In this document: one piece after another, positions 27,101 to 35,029 of the stretch
Layout: the number at the start of each line of letters is the position of its first letter
Position numbering within the stretch: position 1 is the first letter of the stretch
NCBI RefSeq assembly: GCF_000400485.1
Contig: NZ_ASHR01000036.1
Span: forward strand, 1-64,000
Length of the DNA stretch: 64,000 nucleotides
Direction of reading: 5' to 3'
Source: Agrococcus pavilionensis RW1
GTDB lineage: Bacteria; Actinomycetota; Actinomycetes; Actinomycetales; Microbacteriaceae
Notes under the pieces: generated by a model
What the model saw: only the letters and a program-made list of their open reading frames with translations
The model's database searches: none
What the model was told of the DNA's origin: nothing
Position numbers and translations under genes: made by a program

Positions 27101-27377
27101 TGGCAGTGCTGAGCCGCGCGAAGGATTGGGCCTGGTGACCGTACGGCGTGAACCCGCCGTTCCACTCGAGGTGTCGCTGCCAGCCATCGGCGGCCGGCGC
27201 GAACGGCATGCGGGTGCGGACGTAGGGTCCTAGGAAGATCCCGTGCTCAGGGTCCGCGAGGAACTCATCGAGGGCGCGCCGTGAGCCCGGATCGACGAGA
27301 GCGAAGGTCGTTCGGAGATAGTCGCGGATGCCATCCTGGACCTCCCCGACCTGGAGCGACGGGATCAACTCGCTCAC
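21189..27377 (-). CDS. Giant DEAD/DEAH helicase with DUF1998-type cysteine region and C-terminal nuclease-like domain
   Basis: 2062 residues. Superfamily-2 motifs: TGTGSGKTES at 108-117, LYPMNALANDQ near 143, VLDEFHTYDG near 237, SATLG, and LEMGIDIGDLSTV...YVQRVGRAGR. A CPACG...CPRC zinc pair and the CEC...CHRCL cluster mark the MZB/DUF1998 region of DISARM DrmA/DrmB, DruE and MrfA relatives. Near residue 1747, PEVAIYTDGYAYHA...KRANLREHGLHVVAVT resembles a Vsr/PD-(D/E)XK nuclease. The GTG start overlaps the methylase stop as GTGA. It may combine in one chain the functions that DISARM splits between DrmA and DrmB. Confidence 0.87.
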   Translation of the reverse strand: MSELIPSLQVGEVQDGIRDYLRTTFALVDPGSRRALDEFLADPEHGIFLGPYVRTRMPFAPAADGWQRHLEWNGGFTPYGHQAQSFARLSTANLDERRPEPLPTLVTTGTGSGKTESFLYPILDHVQRARRRGIRGVQALILYPMNALANDQASRLAQLIHNEEALTGIRAALYTGEGGPQRSAMAPDGLITERSAIRQDPPDILLTNYKMLDQLLLRELDRPIWQRSVQTLRYIVLDEFHTYDGAQGTDVAMLLRRLQLTLDRYAAAGGAAAVRPTPVATSATLGTDGDPAAMIRFAQTVFGVPFSADAVIGETRLEVGAWSAAPSDAVTPGEDALAAYAALLDVPAGERPEAFAALIGAATPAEATRRSAIMRDLLRATSSPRPVDELAVELFGSRSSTARSDLELAALRKDAVSALLAVLSEVRAAEGRSEPSVDLHLWMRSVSRLDRIAGPTPSFRWFDDGSIEPGDNDDPFADDGRPAFPAIYCRHCGRNGWMVHLAPTGNALGQDDATIRREVLEGSARQRALLFAPAEADAASRGETVEGLTWFDVRNRALSAQPSHDRSNGETWALPVLTFLDQRANDRSRRGWCPACERRDGIRFIGSAVATMLSVAITTVFGDQALDEREKKALVFTDSVQDAAHRAGFVQSRAHVFAFRNAIRRALDAGPASLRELADRMIDGAVTPHERYRLLPPDIVGRDRFQDFWAKDAKKVSSALRERVLRRLQFDLALEFGLQASIGRTLELTGAAGAFVDIDDATLLAAAKRVTRGAERAVEIGVTPTSADLDADLLRWAHGVLERMRSRGAISHRWLKPYIEDDGRRWRIWGGRQHKDGMPAFPPGRDAPSFPRVGATATQASKSELDPVNSTKSWFALWARDSLRVTSADGALLTARLLEELEAEDLLDGTPVGSAARAYALQPHRIRVAARQLGEQLGLRCDVCNAPSPLGAKVAQALESGPCFAARCPGRLRPMPTEPNFYRELYSDGDVRRVVAREHTGLLESAQRLEYEEAFKASSDRPDAPNVLVATPTLEMGIDIGDLSTVMLAGLPKTIASYVQRVGRAGRLSGNALLLAFVEGRGSQLARLADPLATIDGDVRPPATYLDAEEILQRQLTASLFDALVAQGQSESWLASDVLRSVDPDSPLGKIVATAEADDAAVERFLSTFDDTALRPAARERLREWVKPHGGPGTSGLANAAVAAVQRWLVEEQHLKFRRQHVEAALPDLEAEAAHPTAGVEEKAALNAAKAAWRYYRGALKDLRNTHWIGALERAGLLPNYSLIDDSVKLGVVVSWLDPDTGEFMHDSFELDRGASNAIRELVPGATFYARGMQVDVDAVDLGVDGDSVETWAFCPACGYAEDLEHVSAPSTQCPRCGSAAIADVGQRIEVAELRNVSAEVRRDESVIADTSDDRINRQFHLRVAADLDPSRRSHGWFVEENGFGVQLYRDLTIRWLNLGRGESASTLAVAGLDGAAPLFRVCAECGKLDEDGDTNSVREHRPWCSRRTAKDEHTRSLALKRTLRTQGCVLRLPAVITMSSLGLPSLIAAIRLGLREEIGGEPDHLDIEHIVEPVRGSDVPLPALLLHDTVPGGTGYLADLTDHVRVRRMLERAKEVLERCECAGEGKAACHRCLIPMARRSSDVPLISRESALQGLATLLGEEQWSVTTTDPGAESPESLLEQRFRVDFADRLKETLGATITETAVAGGVQLTITVDGAQWILKPQMHLHGTVPDYVLRRHGGALPEVAIYTDGYAYHASPAVNRLADDAAKRANLREHGLHVVAVTHRDLEEPQWFAKAQWLDMSRLRALAQKAGVAASTVELALADPVSQLIDWIRAPKLAGEQWQRIADLVPFAAPSPTQASSVHADPRSLAIAALDGSLEVAKSFQSRLVSRDGALALGAVIAQSGSRAALALDDSPAAVSDSGFADRWRIWLRLSNLLAHAAAPADLFARSMHEPTISVEYEPLPRDETGLPPEWLELIEGAEADELPLLRALAAGGAPKPEIGAEIEGELVPIAWQSERLVLVDRDAAELGSRLEAAGWTVAPDVEAALRALGRS

Positions 27378-30300
27378 GAGCGATCCTCCAGCAGCCGCGT
27401 GAAGTGCGCATGCGCCTTCCGCATGTCGGCTTCCCGATTGAGCGTAACGAACGGCAGCTCATTCGTGTAGGCGATCCCCGACCCCGGGTGAACTGCAGTC
27501 CGGTCTTCTTCGCTGATCGAGTCCCCCAACTTGCGCCAGCGCTGAAGAACTTCGTTGCTCACCAGCCGCCCAGCGCTATCGAAATAACTCGACCGCCGAT
27601 CCTGATCAAACAGGACTGAGAACTGGGAGCGATACAAAGAGCAAATCTCGTCGGCCGTCAGCCCGAGAGACACAGCCACAATCGCGTCGATCTCGAGAAG
27701 CGCCTGACGACGGTCCGATGCCCTCCTGAAGGGAGTAGCGCGCCGCCAATTGGGTCCTGCAGCCATCAGCGGTCGATTCGCATACTCTAAGCCACCTGAC
27801 CAGACCGAAGCGAGCCACTCTTCTGTCCATCGCATTCTCCACAAATCCGAGAATGCTTCTGTCAAAGCATTCAAACGAAGCAGCCGCAATTCAAGTTCTG
27901 GCAGCAACTCATTGTCAATGAGTGGAAGGCGGTTAATGGTGGACGAGGAAATTGTTGCGCGGGGAACCGACCGAACGAGATAGTCGCCCACTAGAGAAGT
28001 CGCAATTGACGCGGCCTGCATCAAGCTGCGGGCATCCGCAGGCGATCCAACCGCGGAGATCCCATGAATATGGGCGGCGCCTGGTGGAATAATCGCGGGG
28101 ATCAGTGTGCGCGCACCCGTATTCGCAGCCATGTATCTCCAGGCAAGCCGGTAATGATCACGCGCGGAAGATCTGCCTCCAGACCACCGGGCGTAAGTGG
28201 AGTCGTATACGGTTCGATCCCCGGCCGGGCGGTACGAGGTGACGGGCACCGCGTCAACCTCAAGCGCTTCGAGGTCGACCGAAACCCAGTCTTGGTTATG
28301 AAGCATCGTCGGATTTGGCACCTTATAGAACGGGCTCGCCACATGGATGTGAGGGCCCTGTAGAATCACGTCCGGCCAGTCCTCAACCCGGCCCCACGTC
28401 ACGTCGAAGCGACCTTTCGAACGATCGTCCTTCTCCTGCCACCCACCCGAGGTCTCCAGCCGCAGGGCCGCGACGCGACGAGAGTCCGCAAGACGCTCGA
28501 GAACCTTCGCGGAGGTGGAATTCAGAGCGTAAACCATTCGAGTGAACTCGATGGGCGTATCCTCGTCTTCGAGCATTCCATGCCAAACAGCTAGGGACTC
28601 ATGGGTAACTCGTGCAATACGACTGTGATGTGGTCGTAAATCCCATCCGCCCTCAGGCGTCTTCAGACCCGGCTCCGGCCCCTCCCCATCATGAAGCAAT
28701 GACCTCTTGACGGTGTCTGGGTGATACATGTTGACGGCGTTTCGGAAAGCGATTAGCTCCCTCCGGGATCCAAACACGCTGACCGCATAATGCACGAGGT
28801 GATGAATATCGAACAGCTGCAACTCGTTGATGAACTCCCAGTGGCGACGAAGGCGATGGTAGTTCTCGGCTCGGAACATTCCAGCTCGTTCGTCCGTGAA
28901 GTGCGTATCGGAGTGGATCAGTGCTGACACGCCGGTCGCCGCTGCATTTCGCCAAACCAGCTCGATGAAGCACCTGTACAAGTCGGGCTGGACTCCTCTC
29001 AGCGTCGGGAACTGTGTGGCCGCACCTACGAAGCTGGCGAGTGCGAACGTCTCACCTACCGCCTCACCCACGGACTGTCTTGCTCTCGGGGACGCCAGGA
29101 CTTCCCGGCGTTTCTGGTCGAGGTCCGCTTGCGAAACCTTGGCCTTGAGCTGCCACCATGGGTCTTCCTCAGCGAACAGCGACTCAAGATCGATCCTTGG
29201 ACGCACCCAAGGCGGGTTGCCCACTTGCAGGTGAAATCCTCCGCTGGCAAAGACACCAGCAAAGTCGAGTTCCCAGTGGAAGTAGCCCTGCCGCTGCGCG
29301 ATGTCCTCAGCGACCCGCAGCCACGGGTGCGCATCGAGCGCGTCGTCGATGCCCTCAGCGCTGGCGTACCCCAGGTCGATCGCCTCGGCATCATCCAGCT
29401 GTGACCAAGACGTCGGCGGCGCGATGCTCGTCTGTCCTTGCGCTCGCTGTCTTGCGCTGGATTCCGCGTGGATGCCAAGGAGCGACTCGAGTCCGTTGAT
29501 CCACTGGTCGAGGGTCGGCGGCGTGAACGTCGTCTGCGTTGCGGGCCAAAACCAGAGCGCGCACCATGCATCCATGACGCGGCGAAGTCGCCGATACGGG
29601 CTTGCCGGGTCACCGAAGAGGGACCGTTCGATCTGCTCGCGTGTCACCGCTCCCGCGCCCGCGCTTTCGCGACCCCAGACCCCAATGTCGCGCCGGATCT
29701 CGCGCTCAGCGATCTCGATGCGGCGGAGGGCGAACTGCCACAGCGTCTCAACGCGCAAGGCGAGGCGCTGGAGGCGGTCTAGCTGCGACTTCGATGGTTT
29801 GCCGGTGACTCCGCGCCGCCAGGCTTTCACTGCCTTCGCGGCATCGGGGGCAAGCTGCGCCGCCTCCTTGGCATCGGCGGTCGAGCCCCAGCCGGCCGCG
29901 GGCAGCAGGAAGTGGTGGACGGCGCCGGCCATGCCGCTCGCGAGAGCACCGCTTTCGAGATCGCCGCGCAACGATGACATCGGAACGTCCCGCGGCGCCT
30001 CTGTCAGCCATGATTTTGAGGTGATGGCCTCCTTGGAGTACACCGCTCGACGGGCACCAACGAGGGAATTGCCTCGTCGAAGGTGCAGCCCGAACCAAGG
30101 TGCTTGCAAGCCCTCGACCATAGTGTCGAGCCAGAGCGAGACCTCCGCGAGCTCGACTGCGGTCGCATTGAGATCGACGCCGTAGACCTGGTGCAGGGCG
30201 ATGTGCGCTTTCACACGCTGGAGCTCCCGCGGATAGTCCTCGGGATCGATGCGTTCGTCGAGTTCCTCCTGGCGCCGCGATAGATACTCCTCCGCCAGCT

Positions 30301-32032
30301 GGCGTACCGCCTCGATCGCGAACGCGCCAGACCCGAGCGCGGGCTCGCACACTGTGAGCTGGAGGATCTCCTCGGCGGTCGTGCGGGTGCCGTCCTGGTC
30401 GAGCAGTTCTTCCAGTGCCTGGGACACCGTGAATCGCGTCAGCACCTCGGGGGTATAGAACGACGCGGACTGCTGCCGCTCACGCCCGGCCAGGCGGAAC
30501 ACGAAGCTGCCGGGCTCATGCACTACCGGCTCCATCGTGCCCGTCTTCGGGTTCTCGGCCTTGACGAAGTCCTTGCCAGCGATCGACGACGACCGCTCGA
30601 CAGGCACCACCCAGGATCCCTTCGAGGCATCGCCGTCCTTGGCGACCTCGTGCAGGCGCTCGATGGCGAAGAAGCCCGTGTAGGACATCAGCCCCTCGTA
30701 GACGGCGCCCAGCTGGTTGATCCCGAGCTCCGCGTAGGAGATGAAGCCGCGATCCTTGCCTCGCTGCTCGCGCGAGAGAAGCAGCAGGCTCAGTACGCGG
30801 TGCAACTGCCCGTCGCCAAGACCGACCTCGTCGATGTAGGCAGTGGCCGAGGGCCGGAAAAGATCTGCTTGCAGGCTCTCGAAGCGAAGGCCGTCGGGGA
30901 TCTCGTCGTCATCCCGTTCCGCGGCGCCCGAGTCGACGAGGCGGAAGAGCACGCCGAGGGAGGCGTGGAGGTGGGTGCCGTCGTCATCGTCGTCGACGCT
31001 GGCGAGGATGAGCTCGCGGAGCCGGTCGAGGCTGTAGCCCGCCTCGTAGTCGCCCGTCCCGAGCGGCAGCACCCCCATCTCGGGGCTGGCCTCCGCGTAG
31101 AGGAGGAAGAGGACGCGGTAGATGTATCGCAGCGCCTGACGCGCGAGCGGCTGCGCCTGGTCGGCGGGCAGCGGCGCGAGGCCGCGTCGAGCGCGCCGCC
31201 GGACGACCTCGTTCGCGATGATCTCGATCGAGTGGCGCACGCCCTCGCGCAGATCCTTCGACACGGACACCGTGTGCTTCGCCGATTCGTCGAGGGTCTC
31301 CCGCCACCATGTCGTGCCCTCGGGGGAGGGCAGCAGGGAGCCTGCGTCGATCGAGGCGATGAGGCGATCGATCTCGCCAGTCCGGCGCGTGTCGTTGCGA
31401 GCCAGCACTGCCTGGACGTCGACGGCGAGGTAGCGGCCCTCGGCCCACCGCTCCTGCTCAGCGACGAGCACCCAGGCGCCAGCAAGGACGAGCGCGAACG
31501 GCGGCGCCTCGTGGCCGAGGAAGATGCTCGAGAGGAGCCTCGCGACCGACTCGAACGTCTGCTCGTCGTCATCGACGTATCGCTCGAGCAGGGAGCGTGC
31601 GTCCTTCTGCAGCAGCGCATCCGGAGCGTCGACCGGGCGCGCTTCGACCAGCACCAGGGACGCTCGCTCGTCTCCTGCGACTCGCACCTCCGTCACCGGC
31701 CCCCGCCGAAGGTGATGCTGCGCGAGACCGTCGGAGTATCCGAGCGCACGGAGGAGCGGATGCGTCACCTCGGCGCGCAGGAGCGTCGGGTCGATTCCGT
31801 CCACGAAACCGTCATCGTCGGCATCTGGGATCCGGGCGAGCGCCGCCTCGAGGGCGCTTCGCGCAGTCGACAATCGCGAACGGGACGTCTCCTCACCGTC
31901 GGCACTCAGCGCATCCCACGACTTCCGGAGCGACGTCAGACGAGCTTGGAACGACTGCGACTTGGCGTCGGACGAGAAGTAGTGCTCCCCGATCCAATCC
32001 TCACCGACGATGAATGCATCCGAGACGCTCAT
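27374..32032 (-). CDS. N6-adenine DNA methyltransferase, large Eco57I/DrmMI-like
   Basis: 1552 residues. The N-terminal 500 are helical, as in type IIG and DrmMI-like enzymes. RQQSASFYTPEVLTRF at about 519-534 and CEPALGSGAF at 562-571 (SAM motif I) begin the catalytic domain. GVDLNATAVELAEVSLWL follows, and the catalytic NPPW lies at 939-942. The stretch after NPPW, encoded by low-GC DNA, should be the target recognition region. No nuclease motif is visible in the N-terminus. ATG at 32032 overlaps the upstream stop (ATGA) and the stop overlaps the next start (GTGA). It probably marks self DNA for the operon. Confidence 0.88.
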   Translation of the reverse strand: MSVSDAFIVGEDWIGEHYFSSDAKSQSFQARLTSLRKSWDALSADGEETSRSRLSTARSALEAALARIPDADDDGFVDGIDPTLLRAEVTHPLLRALGYSDGLAQHHLRRGPVTEVRVAGDERASLVLVEARPVDAPDALLQKDARSLLERYVDDDEQTFESVARLLSSIFLGHEAPPFALVLAGAWVLVAEQERWAEGRYLAVDVQAVLARNDTRRTGEIDRLIASIDAGSLLPSPEGTTWWRETLDESAKHTVSVSKDLREGVRHSIEIIANEVVRRRARRGLAPLPADQAQPLARQALRYIYRVLFLLYAEASPEMGVLPLGTGDYEAGYSLDRLRELILASVDDDDDGTHLHASLGVLFRLVDSGAAERDDDEIPDGLRFESLQADLFRPSATAYIDEVGLGDGQLHRVLSLLLLSREQRGKDRGFISYAELGINQLGAVYEGLMSYTGFFAIERLHEVAKDGDASKGSWVVPVERSSSIAGKDFVKAENPKTGTMEPVVHEPGSFVFRLAGRERQQSASFYTPEVLTRFTVSQALEELLDQDGTRTTAEEILQLTVCEPALGSGAFAIEAVRQLAEEYLSRRQEELDERIDPEDYPRELQRVKAHIALHQVYGVDLNATAVELAEVSLWLDTMVEGLQAPWFGLHLRRGNSLVGARRAVYSKEAITSKSWLTEAPRDVPMSSLRGDLESGALASGMAGAVHHFLLPAAGWGSTADAKEAAQLAPDAAKAVKAWRRGVTGKPSKSQLDRLQRLALRVETLWQFALRRIEIAEREIRRDIGVWGRESAGAGAVTREQIERSLFGDPASPYRRLRRVMDAWCALWFWPATQTTFTPPTLDQWINGLESLLGIHAESSARQRAQGQTSIAPPTSWSQLDDAEAIDLGYASAEGIDDALDAHPWLRVAEDIAQRQGYFHWELDFAGVFASGGFHLQVGNPPWVRPRIDLESLFAEEDPWWQLKAKVSQADLDQKRREVLASPRARQSVGEAVGETFALASFVGAATQFPTLRGVQPDLYRCFIELVWRNAAATGVSALIHSDTHFTDERAGMFRAENYHRLRRHWEFINELQLFDIHHLVHYAVSVFGSRRELIAFRNAVNMYHPDTVKRSLLHDGEGPEPGLKTPEGGWDLRPHHSRIARVTHESLAVWHGMLEDEDTPIEFTRMVYALNSTSAKVLERLADSRRVAALRLETSGGWQEKDDRSKGRFDVTWGRVEDWPDVILQGPHIHVASPFYKVPNPTMLHNQDWVSVDLEALEVDAVPVTSYRPAGDRTVYDSTYARWSGGRSSARDHYRLAWRYMAANTGARTLIPAIIPPGAAHIHGISAVGSPADARSLMQAASIATSLVGDYLVRSVPRATISSSTINRLPLIDNELLPELELRLLRLNALTEAFSDLWRMRWTEEWLASVWSGGLEYANRPLMAAGPNWRRATPFRRASDRRQALLEIDAIVAVSLGLTADEICSLYRSQFSVLFDQDRRSSYFDSAGRLVSNEVLQRWRKLGDSISEEDRTAVHPGSGIAYTNELPFVTLNREADMRKAHAHFTRLLEDRS
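27480..29000. other. Low-GC tract inside the methyltransferase gene (specificity region)
   Basis: GC falls to near 43 percent in some lines (about 27841-27900) and stays mostly in the 50s, against about 70 percent for the catalytic half and neighbouring genes. The tract begins just after the codons for NPPW. That position fits a recently acquired or often exchanged target recognition domain. The reading frame stays open, so the gene is intact. Confidence 0.7.
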
Positions 32033-34899
32033 GCGGCCTCCTCCTCGACACTCGCGTAGTCCAGCGGCACGACGACCAGCAACGGGCGCACGAGGTGCCT
32101 GCTCGGCTTCATCGAGTCGGCGATCGCGGCTTCCTGCTCGACCGACACGCGCCGCTCCCGAAGGTCCTGGCGCTGGATGAGCGCGTCTGCTTCGGTCTCC
32201 CACCGTTGCACGCGACGTGCCCACTGGTCGACCTTCGCGTCGACCCAGCTGCGCAGCGACGCGATCTGCGCGTCCACGGCAACGCGCGTCTCCGCGACGG
32301 CAGGCGCGATCAGGGGCTGCAAGAAGCCGGCGTCGACCGCCCCAGGGTTGATGGCCTCGCGGCCGAGCCCCAGCTCTTCCATCGCCTCCGCCAGATCCAC
32401 GGCCCGCGCGAGCGCGAATTCCGGCGACCCGTTGGGGAAGGTGACGGTCGAGTAGCTGGCGCCGATCGTCTGGCCCCGCCGGTTGGTCAGCGTCGCGAGG
32501 AGCAGCACCGTCGGTGCTCCGACATCGCCGCGGATCGCGAACACCTCGTTGCGGCCGAGCTTGCCGAGCACGCGATCGCTCGCCCAGTCGAGCACGGGGT
32601 GCAGCGGGGCGAGGTAGTGCGCCTCTGGCCAGTTGGACGTGCTGTCCGCCGACTGGCGAGCGTGCGCGAGCGAAGCCGCGGCGCGGCTCGTCGTGGTCGC
32701 GAGCACGAGGCGATCATCGACGCCCCGCTCAGCGCGATAGGTCTGCGGCAAGACCTGCAGACGCCGAGCGAGCGCCTTGTCGGGCTCCAGCTGCAGCGTG
32801 CCGTGCTTGCGGTCGCGGGTGAAGCCGACGCCGCCTCGGCTCGGTGGAGCGGCGGGGTCGACGAAGACAGCGCGCAGCGCCTGCTCGAGGAAGTCGGCGT
32901 CGCTCTCGTACAGCGAAGCCGTCGCTGGCGTCTTGTCCTCCGCTAGTTCGGAGGTGCTCGCCGCGTCGCCCCCGAACAGCAGCTGGGCGATGAAGTCGTT
33001 GGACAGTGCCTGCTCGATGGGCTGCACCACGTCATCGATCGCCTTGCCGCTGGCGAGCGCTTGGCGGATGGCGTCCTCCTCCGCCTCGACGGAGTGCTTG
33101 CCCATCAGCGATGCGACGTCGCCAAGGGCGCCGTGCGCTTCGTGCTCGCGGCCGATCAGCTTCTCGAGCACCCGCACGTCACCCGCGAAGCGCTCGTGCT
33201 CCGGGTCGAGGAGCAGCGTCGTGATCTGCGGGCGATGCCGCTGGCCGTATCGGTCGATGCGGCCGTTGCGCTGCTCGATGCGGATCAGGCTCCAGGGGAT
33301 GTCGAAGTGGATGAGGTGGTTGCACTGTGCGTGCAGGTTGACGCCCTCGCTCGCCACATCACCCGTGACCAAGATTCTGAGCGGCGCGCTCGCCTGCTTG
33401 AAGCGGTCGACGATCTCGAGCATCGAGGTGTCGGCCAGTTGGCCGTGCATGACCGCGACCTGGTCGGGCTTCATCTTGAGATCGCGCTCGAGGCGCGTCG
33501 CAAGCCACTCGAGCGTCGGCACGCGCTCCGAGAAGATCACCACTCGCTTGTCGCTCGTGCGACTGATGCCGATCGTGCGCAGCTCGTGGAGCAGCGCCGC
33601 GTACTTCGCGCTGGCGTCGACGCTCCCGGCGTTGAGCGCCTGCAGCCGCCGAAGCGCCTCCCGCTCCCTGCGCGCCGCTTCCGAGGCGTCACCGACGCGA
33701 CGGATGCGCTCCTTGAGGGTCTCGGCGAGCGCTGCCGGCGATGACAGGAAGGCCTTCGCGAGGGTCCACGGGAAGAGTCCCTTGTTCTCACCCGAGTACG
33801 GGGACGCGCCGCTGGCGGGATGCAGCCAGACTTCGGCCAGTTCCGTCGCGACCGCCTGCTCGGCGTGCGACGGCTGCACCACGCGATGCTGCGGGTCGAG
33901 CCGCTCCGCCCAGGCATCCCCGACCTCGCGGGCAACCTCCTCGCTGTGGCGGTGGCGGCGCACGATGAGGCGATCGAGCTCGTCGCCCACCAAGTCGCCG
34001 TCAGGCGTGACCGCGGTCGGCTCGAGCAGTCGGATCAGCTCGGCGAACGACTCCTTGCGGCCGTTGTGCGGCGTGGCGCTCGCGAGGATGAGCGCCTCCG
34101 CGTTCGGGGCCAGAATGCGCGCGAGGCTGTTGTTGAGTGTGCGGCCGGTGATGTTGTGCGACTCGTCGATGACCACCGCATCCCAGCGATGCTTGCGCAG
34201 GTGCTGCAGGTAGCGCGGCTGCTTGAGAGTGTCGATCGAGATGATCGCGCGGCGGTACATGCTGAACGGGTTGCGCGTGGCGGGCAGCTGCTGGCGGACC
34301 TTCTGGATCCCGACCGAGTCGAGCCGCACGAACGGCAGCGCGAACCGCGTCCACATCTCGTGCTGCATCTGCTCGAGCACATGGCGAGGCGTCACGATCA
34401 GGATGCGCTCGCCCCGGCCGCGACGGACGAGCTCTGAGAGGATCATCCCGATCTCAATCGTCTTGCCAAGCCCGACTGCGTCGGCGATGAGGATGCGCGG
34501 GCGCAGGTTGTCGGTGTCCAGTGCCTTCGCGACCGCGGAGCGCTGGTAGCCGAGAGCATCCGCAAGCCCTCCGGTGGCCACCGTCAGGCGAGGCTCGTAC
34601 AGGGGCACAGGAGACTTCCTGATCGTCGCCTCGAGCCAGAGTCGAGCGTCGCGGTTATGGCTCGATGCGTCGCCGCGCACTCGCGCCTTCGCGGGGTCAA
34701 GAACGACGATCCCGTCCTCACCCTCGAGGTCCTCGAAGAACACCGCGGTCTGGTCCTGCACGATGCCTCGCAGACCCTGGCATTCGATGCGAAGGCCGCT
34801 CTTCGACGGCTCGGCCTTGGTGACCAACCACTCTGCGTCGCGCACGACGATCGTCGATCCGGGCGAGACGTCGAGAGTCGAGACAGCTGGGGACGACAC
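32029..34899 (-). CDS. SNF2-type helicase (DrmD-like)
   Basis: 956 residues. After an N-terminal beta-rich region, LIADAVGLGKTIE at 137-149 is the SNF2 Walker A, VVIDESHNI at 242-250 the DEXX box, and LASATPHNG motif III. The C-terminal helicase half contains GDVASEGVNLHAQCNHLIHFDIPWS and the arginine-finger motif QRNGRIDRYGQ. This is the domain type and position of DrmD in class 1 DISARM, where it accompanies an adenine methylase. It is the first gene of the minus operon, with a GTG start and a strong GAGGAG site. It is divergent from the DUF4011 giant across about 130 bp. Confidence 0.87.
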   Translation of the reverse strand: MSSPAVSTLDVSPGSTIVVRDAEWLVTKAEPSKSGLRIECQGLRGIVQDQTAVFFEDLEGEDGIVVLDPAKARVRGDASSHNRDARLWLEATIRKSPVPLYEPRLTVATGGLADALGYQRSAVAKALDTDNLRPRILIADAVGLGKTIEIGMILSELVRRGRGERILIVTPRHVLEQMQHEMWTRFALPFVRLDSVGIQKVRQQLPATRNPFSMYRRAIISIDTLKQPRYLQHLRKHRWDAVVIDESHNITGRTLNNSLARILAPNAEALILASATPHNGRKESFAELIRLLEPTAVTPDGDLVGDELDRLIVRRHRHSEEVAREVGDAWAERLDPQHRVVQPSHAEQAVATELAEVWLHPASGASPYSGENKGLFPWTLAKAFLSSPAALAETLKERIRRVGDASEAARREREALRRLQALNAGSVDASAKYAALLHELRTIGISRTSDKRVVIFSERVPTLEWLATRLERDLKMKPDQVAVMHGQLADTSMLEIVDRFKQASAPLRILVTGDVASEGVNLHAQCNHLIHFDIPWSLIRIEQRNGRIDRYGQRHRPQITTLLLDPEHERFAGDVRVLEKLIGREHEAHGALGDVASLMGKHSVEAEEDAIRQALASGKAIDDVVQPIEQALSNDFIAQLLFGGDAASTSELAEDKTPATASLYESDADFLEQALRAVFVDPAAPPSRGGVGFTRDRKHGTLQLEPDKALARRLQVLPQTYRAERGVDDRLVLATTTSRAAASLAHARQSADSTSNWPEAHYLAPLHPVLDWASDRVLGKLGRNEVFAIRGDVGAPTVLLLATLTNRRGQTIGASYSTVTFPNGSPEFALARAVDLAEAMEELGLGREAINPGAVDAGFLQPLIAPAVAETRVAVDAQIASLRSWVDAKVDQWARRVQRWETEADALIQRQDLRERRVSVEQEAAIADSMKPSRHLVRPLLVVVPLDYASVEEEAA

Positions 34900-34987
34900 G
34901 TAACTCCTCTGTAAAAGCGTGACTTCTCCTCAGCGTAGGCGACGGAGGCGACATTCGACGCGCGCGCACGGAGTCAGTCGTCGCACA

Positions 34988-34993
34988 TAAAAT
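34988..34993 (+). promoter_or_regulatory. Candidate -10 box for the plus-strand defence operon
   Basis: TAAAAT is the best -10 hexamer in the divergent intergenic region, an AT-rich island in GC-rich DNA. A start near 35000 would give a leader of about 30 bases to the ATG at 35030 and would exclude the in-frame TTG at 34997. No clear -35 is seen at 16-18 bases, so an activator or alternative sigma factor is possible. Confidence 0.35.
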
Positions 34994-35029
34994 CCGTTGA
35001 GGACCTCTCATCGAAAGCGTGGCACGCGA

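Noticed and set aside
32033-32224. Upstream extension of the methyltransferase frame
   Set aside because: It lies wholly inside the end of the SNF2 gene; the ATG at 32032 gives the ATGA overlap seen elsewhere in the operon.
17712-34899. Simple type I or BREX restriction system
   Set aside because: There is no HsdR/HsdS-type subunit, PglZ phosphatase or BrxL/BrxC; helicase and DUF1998 content fits DISARM relatives better.
34997-35029. TTG start for the DUF4011 giant
   Set aside because: It would lie upstream of the transcription start implied by the TAAAAT box and adds a basic tail of 11 residues without support.
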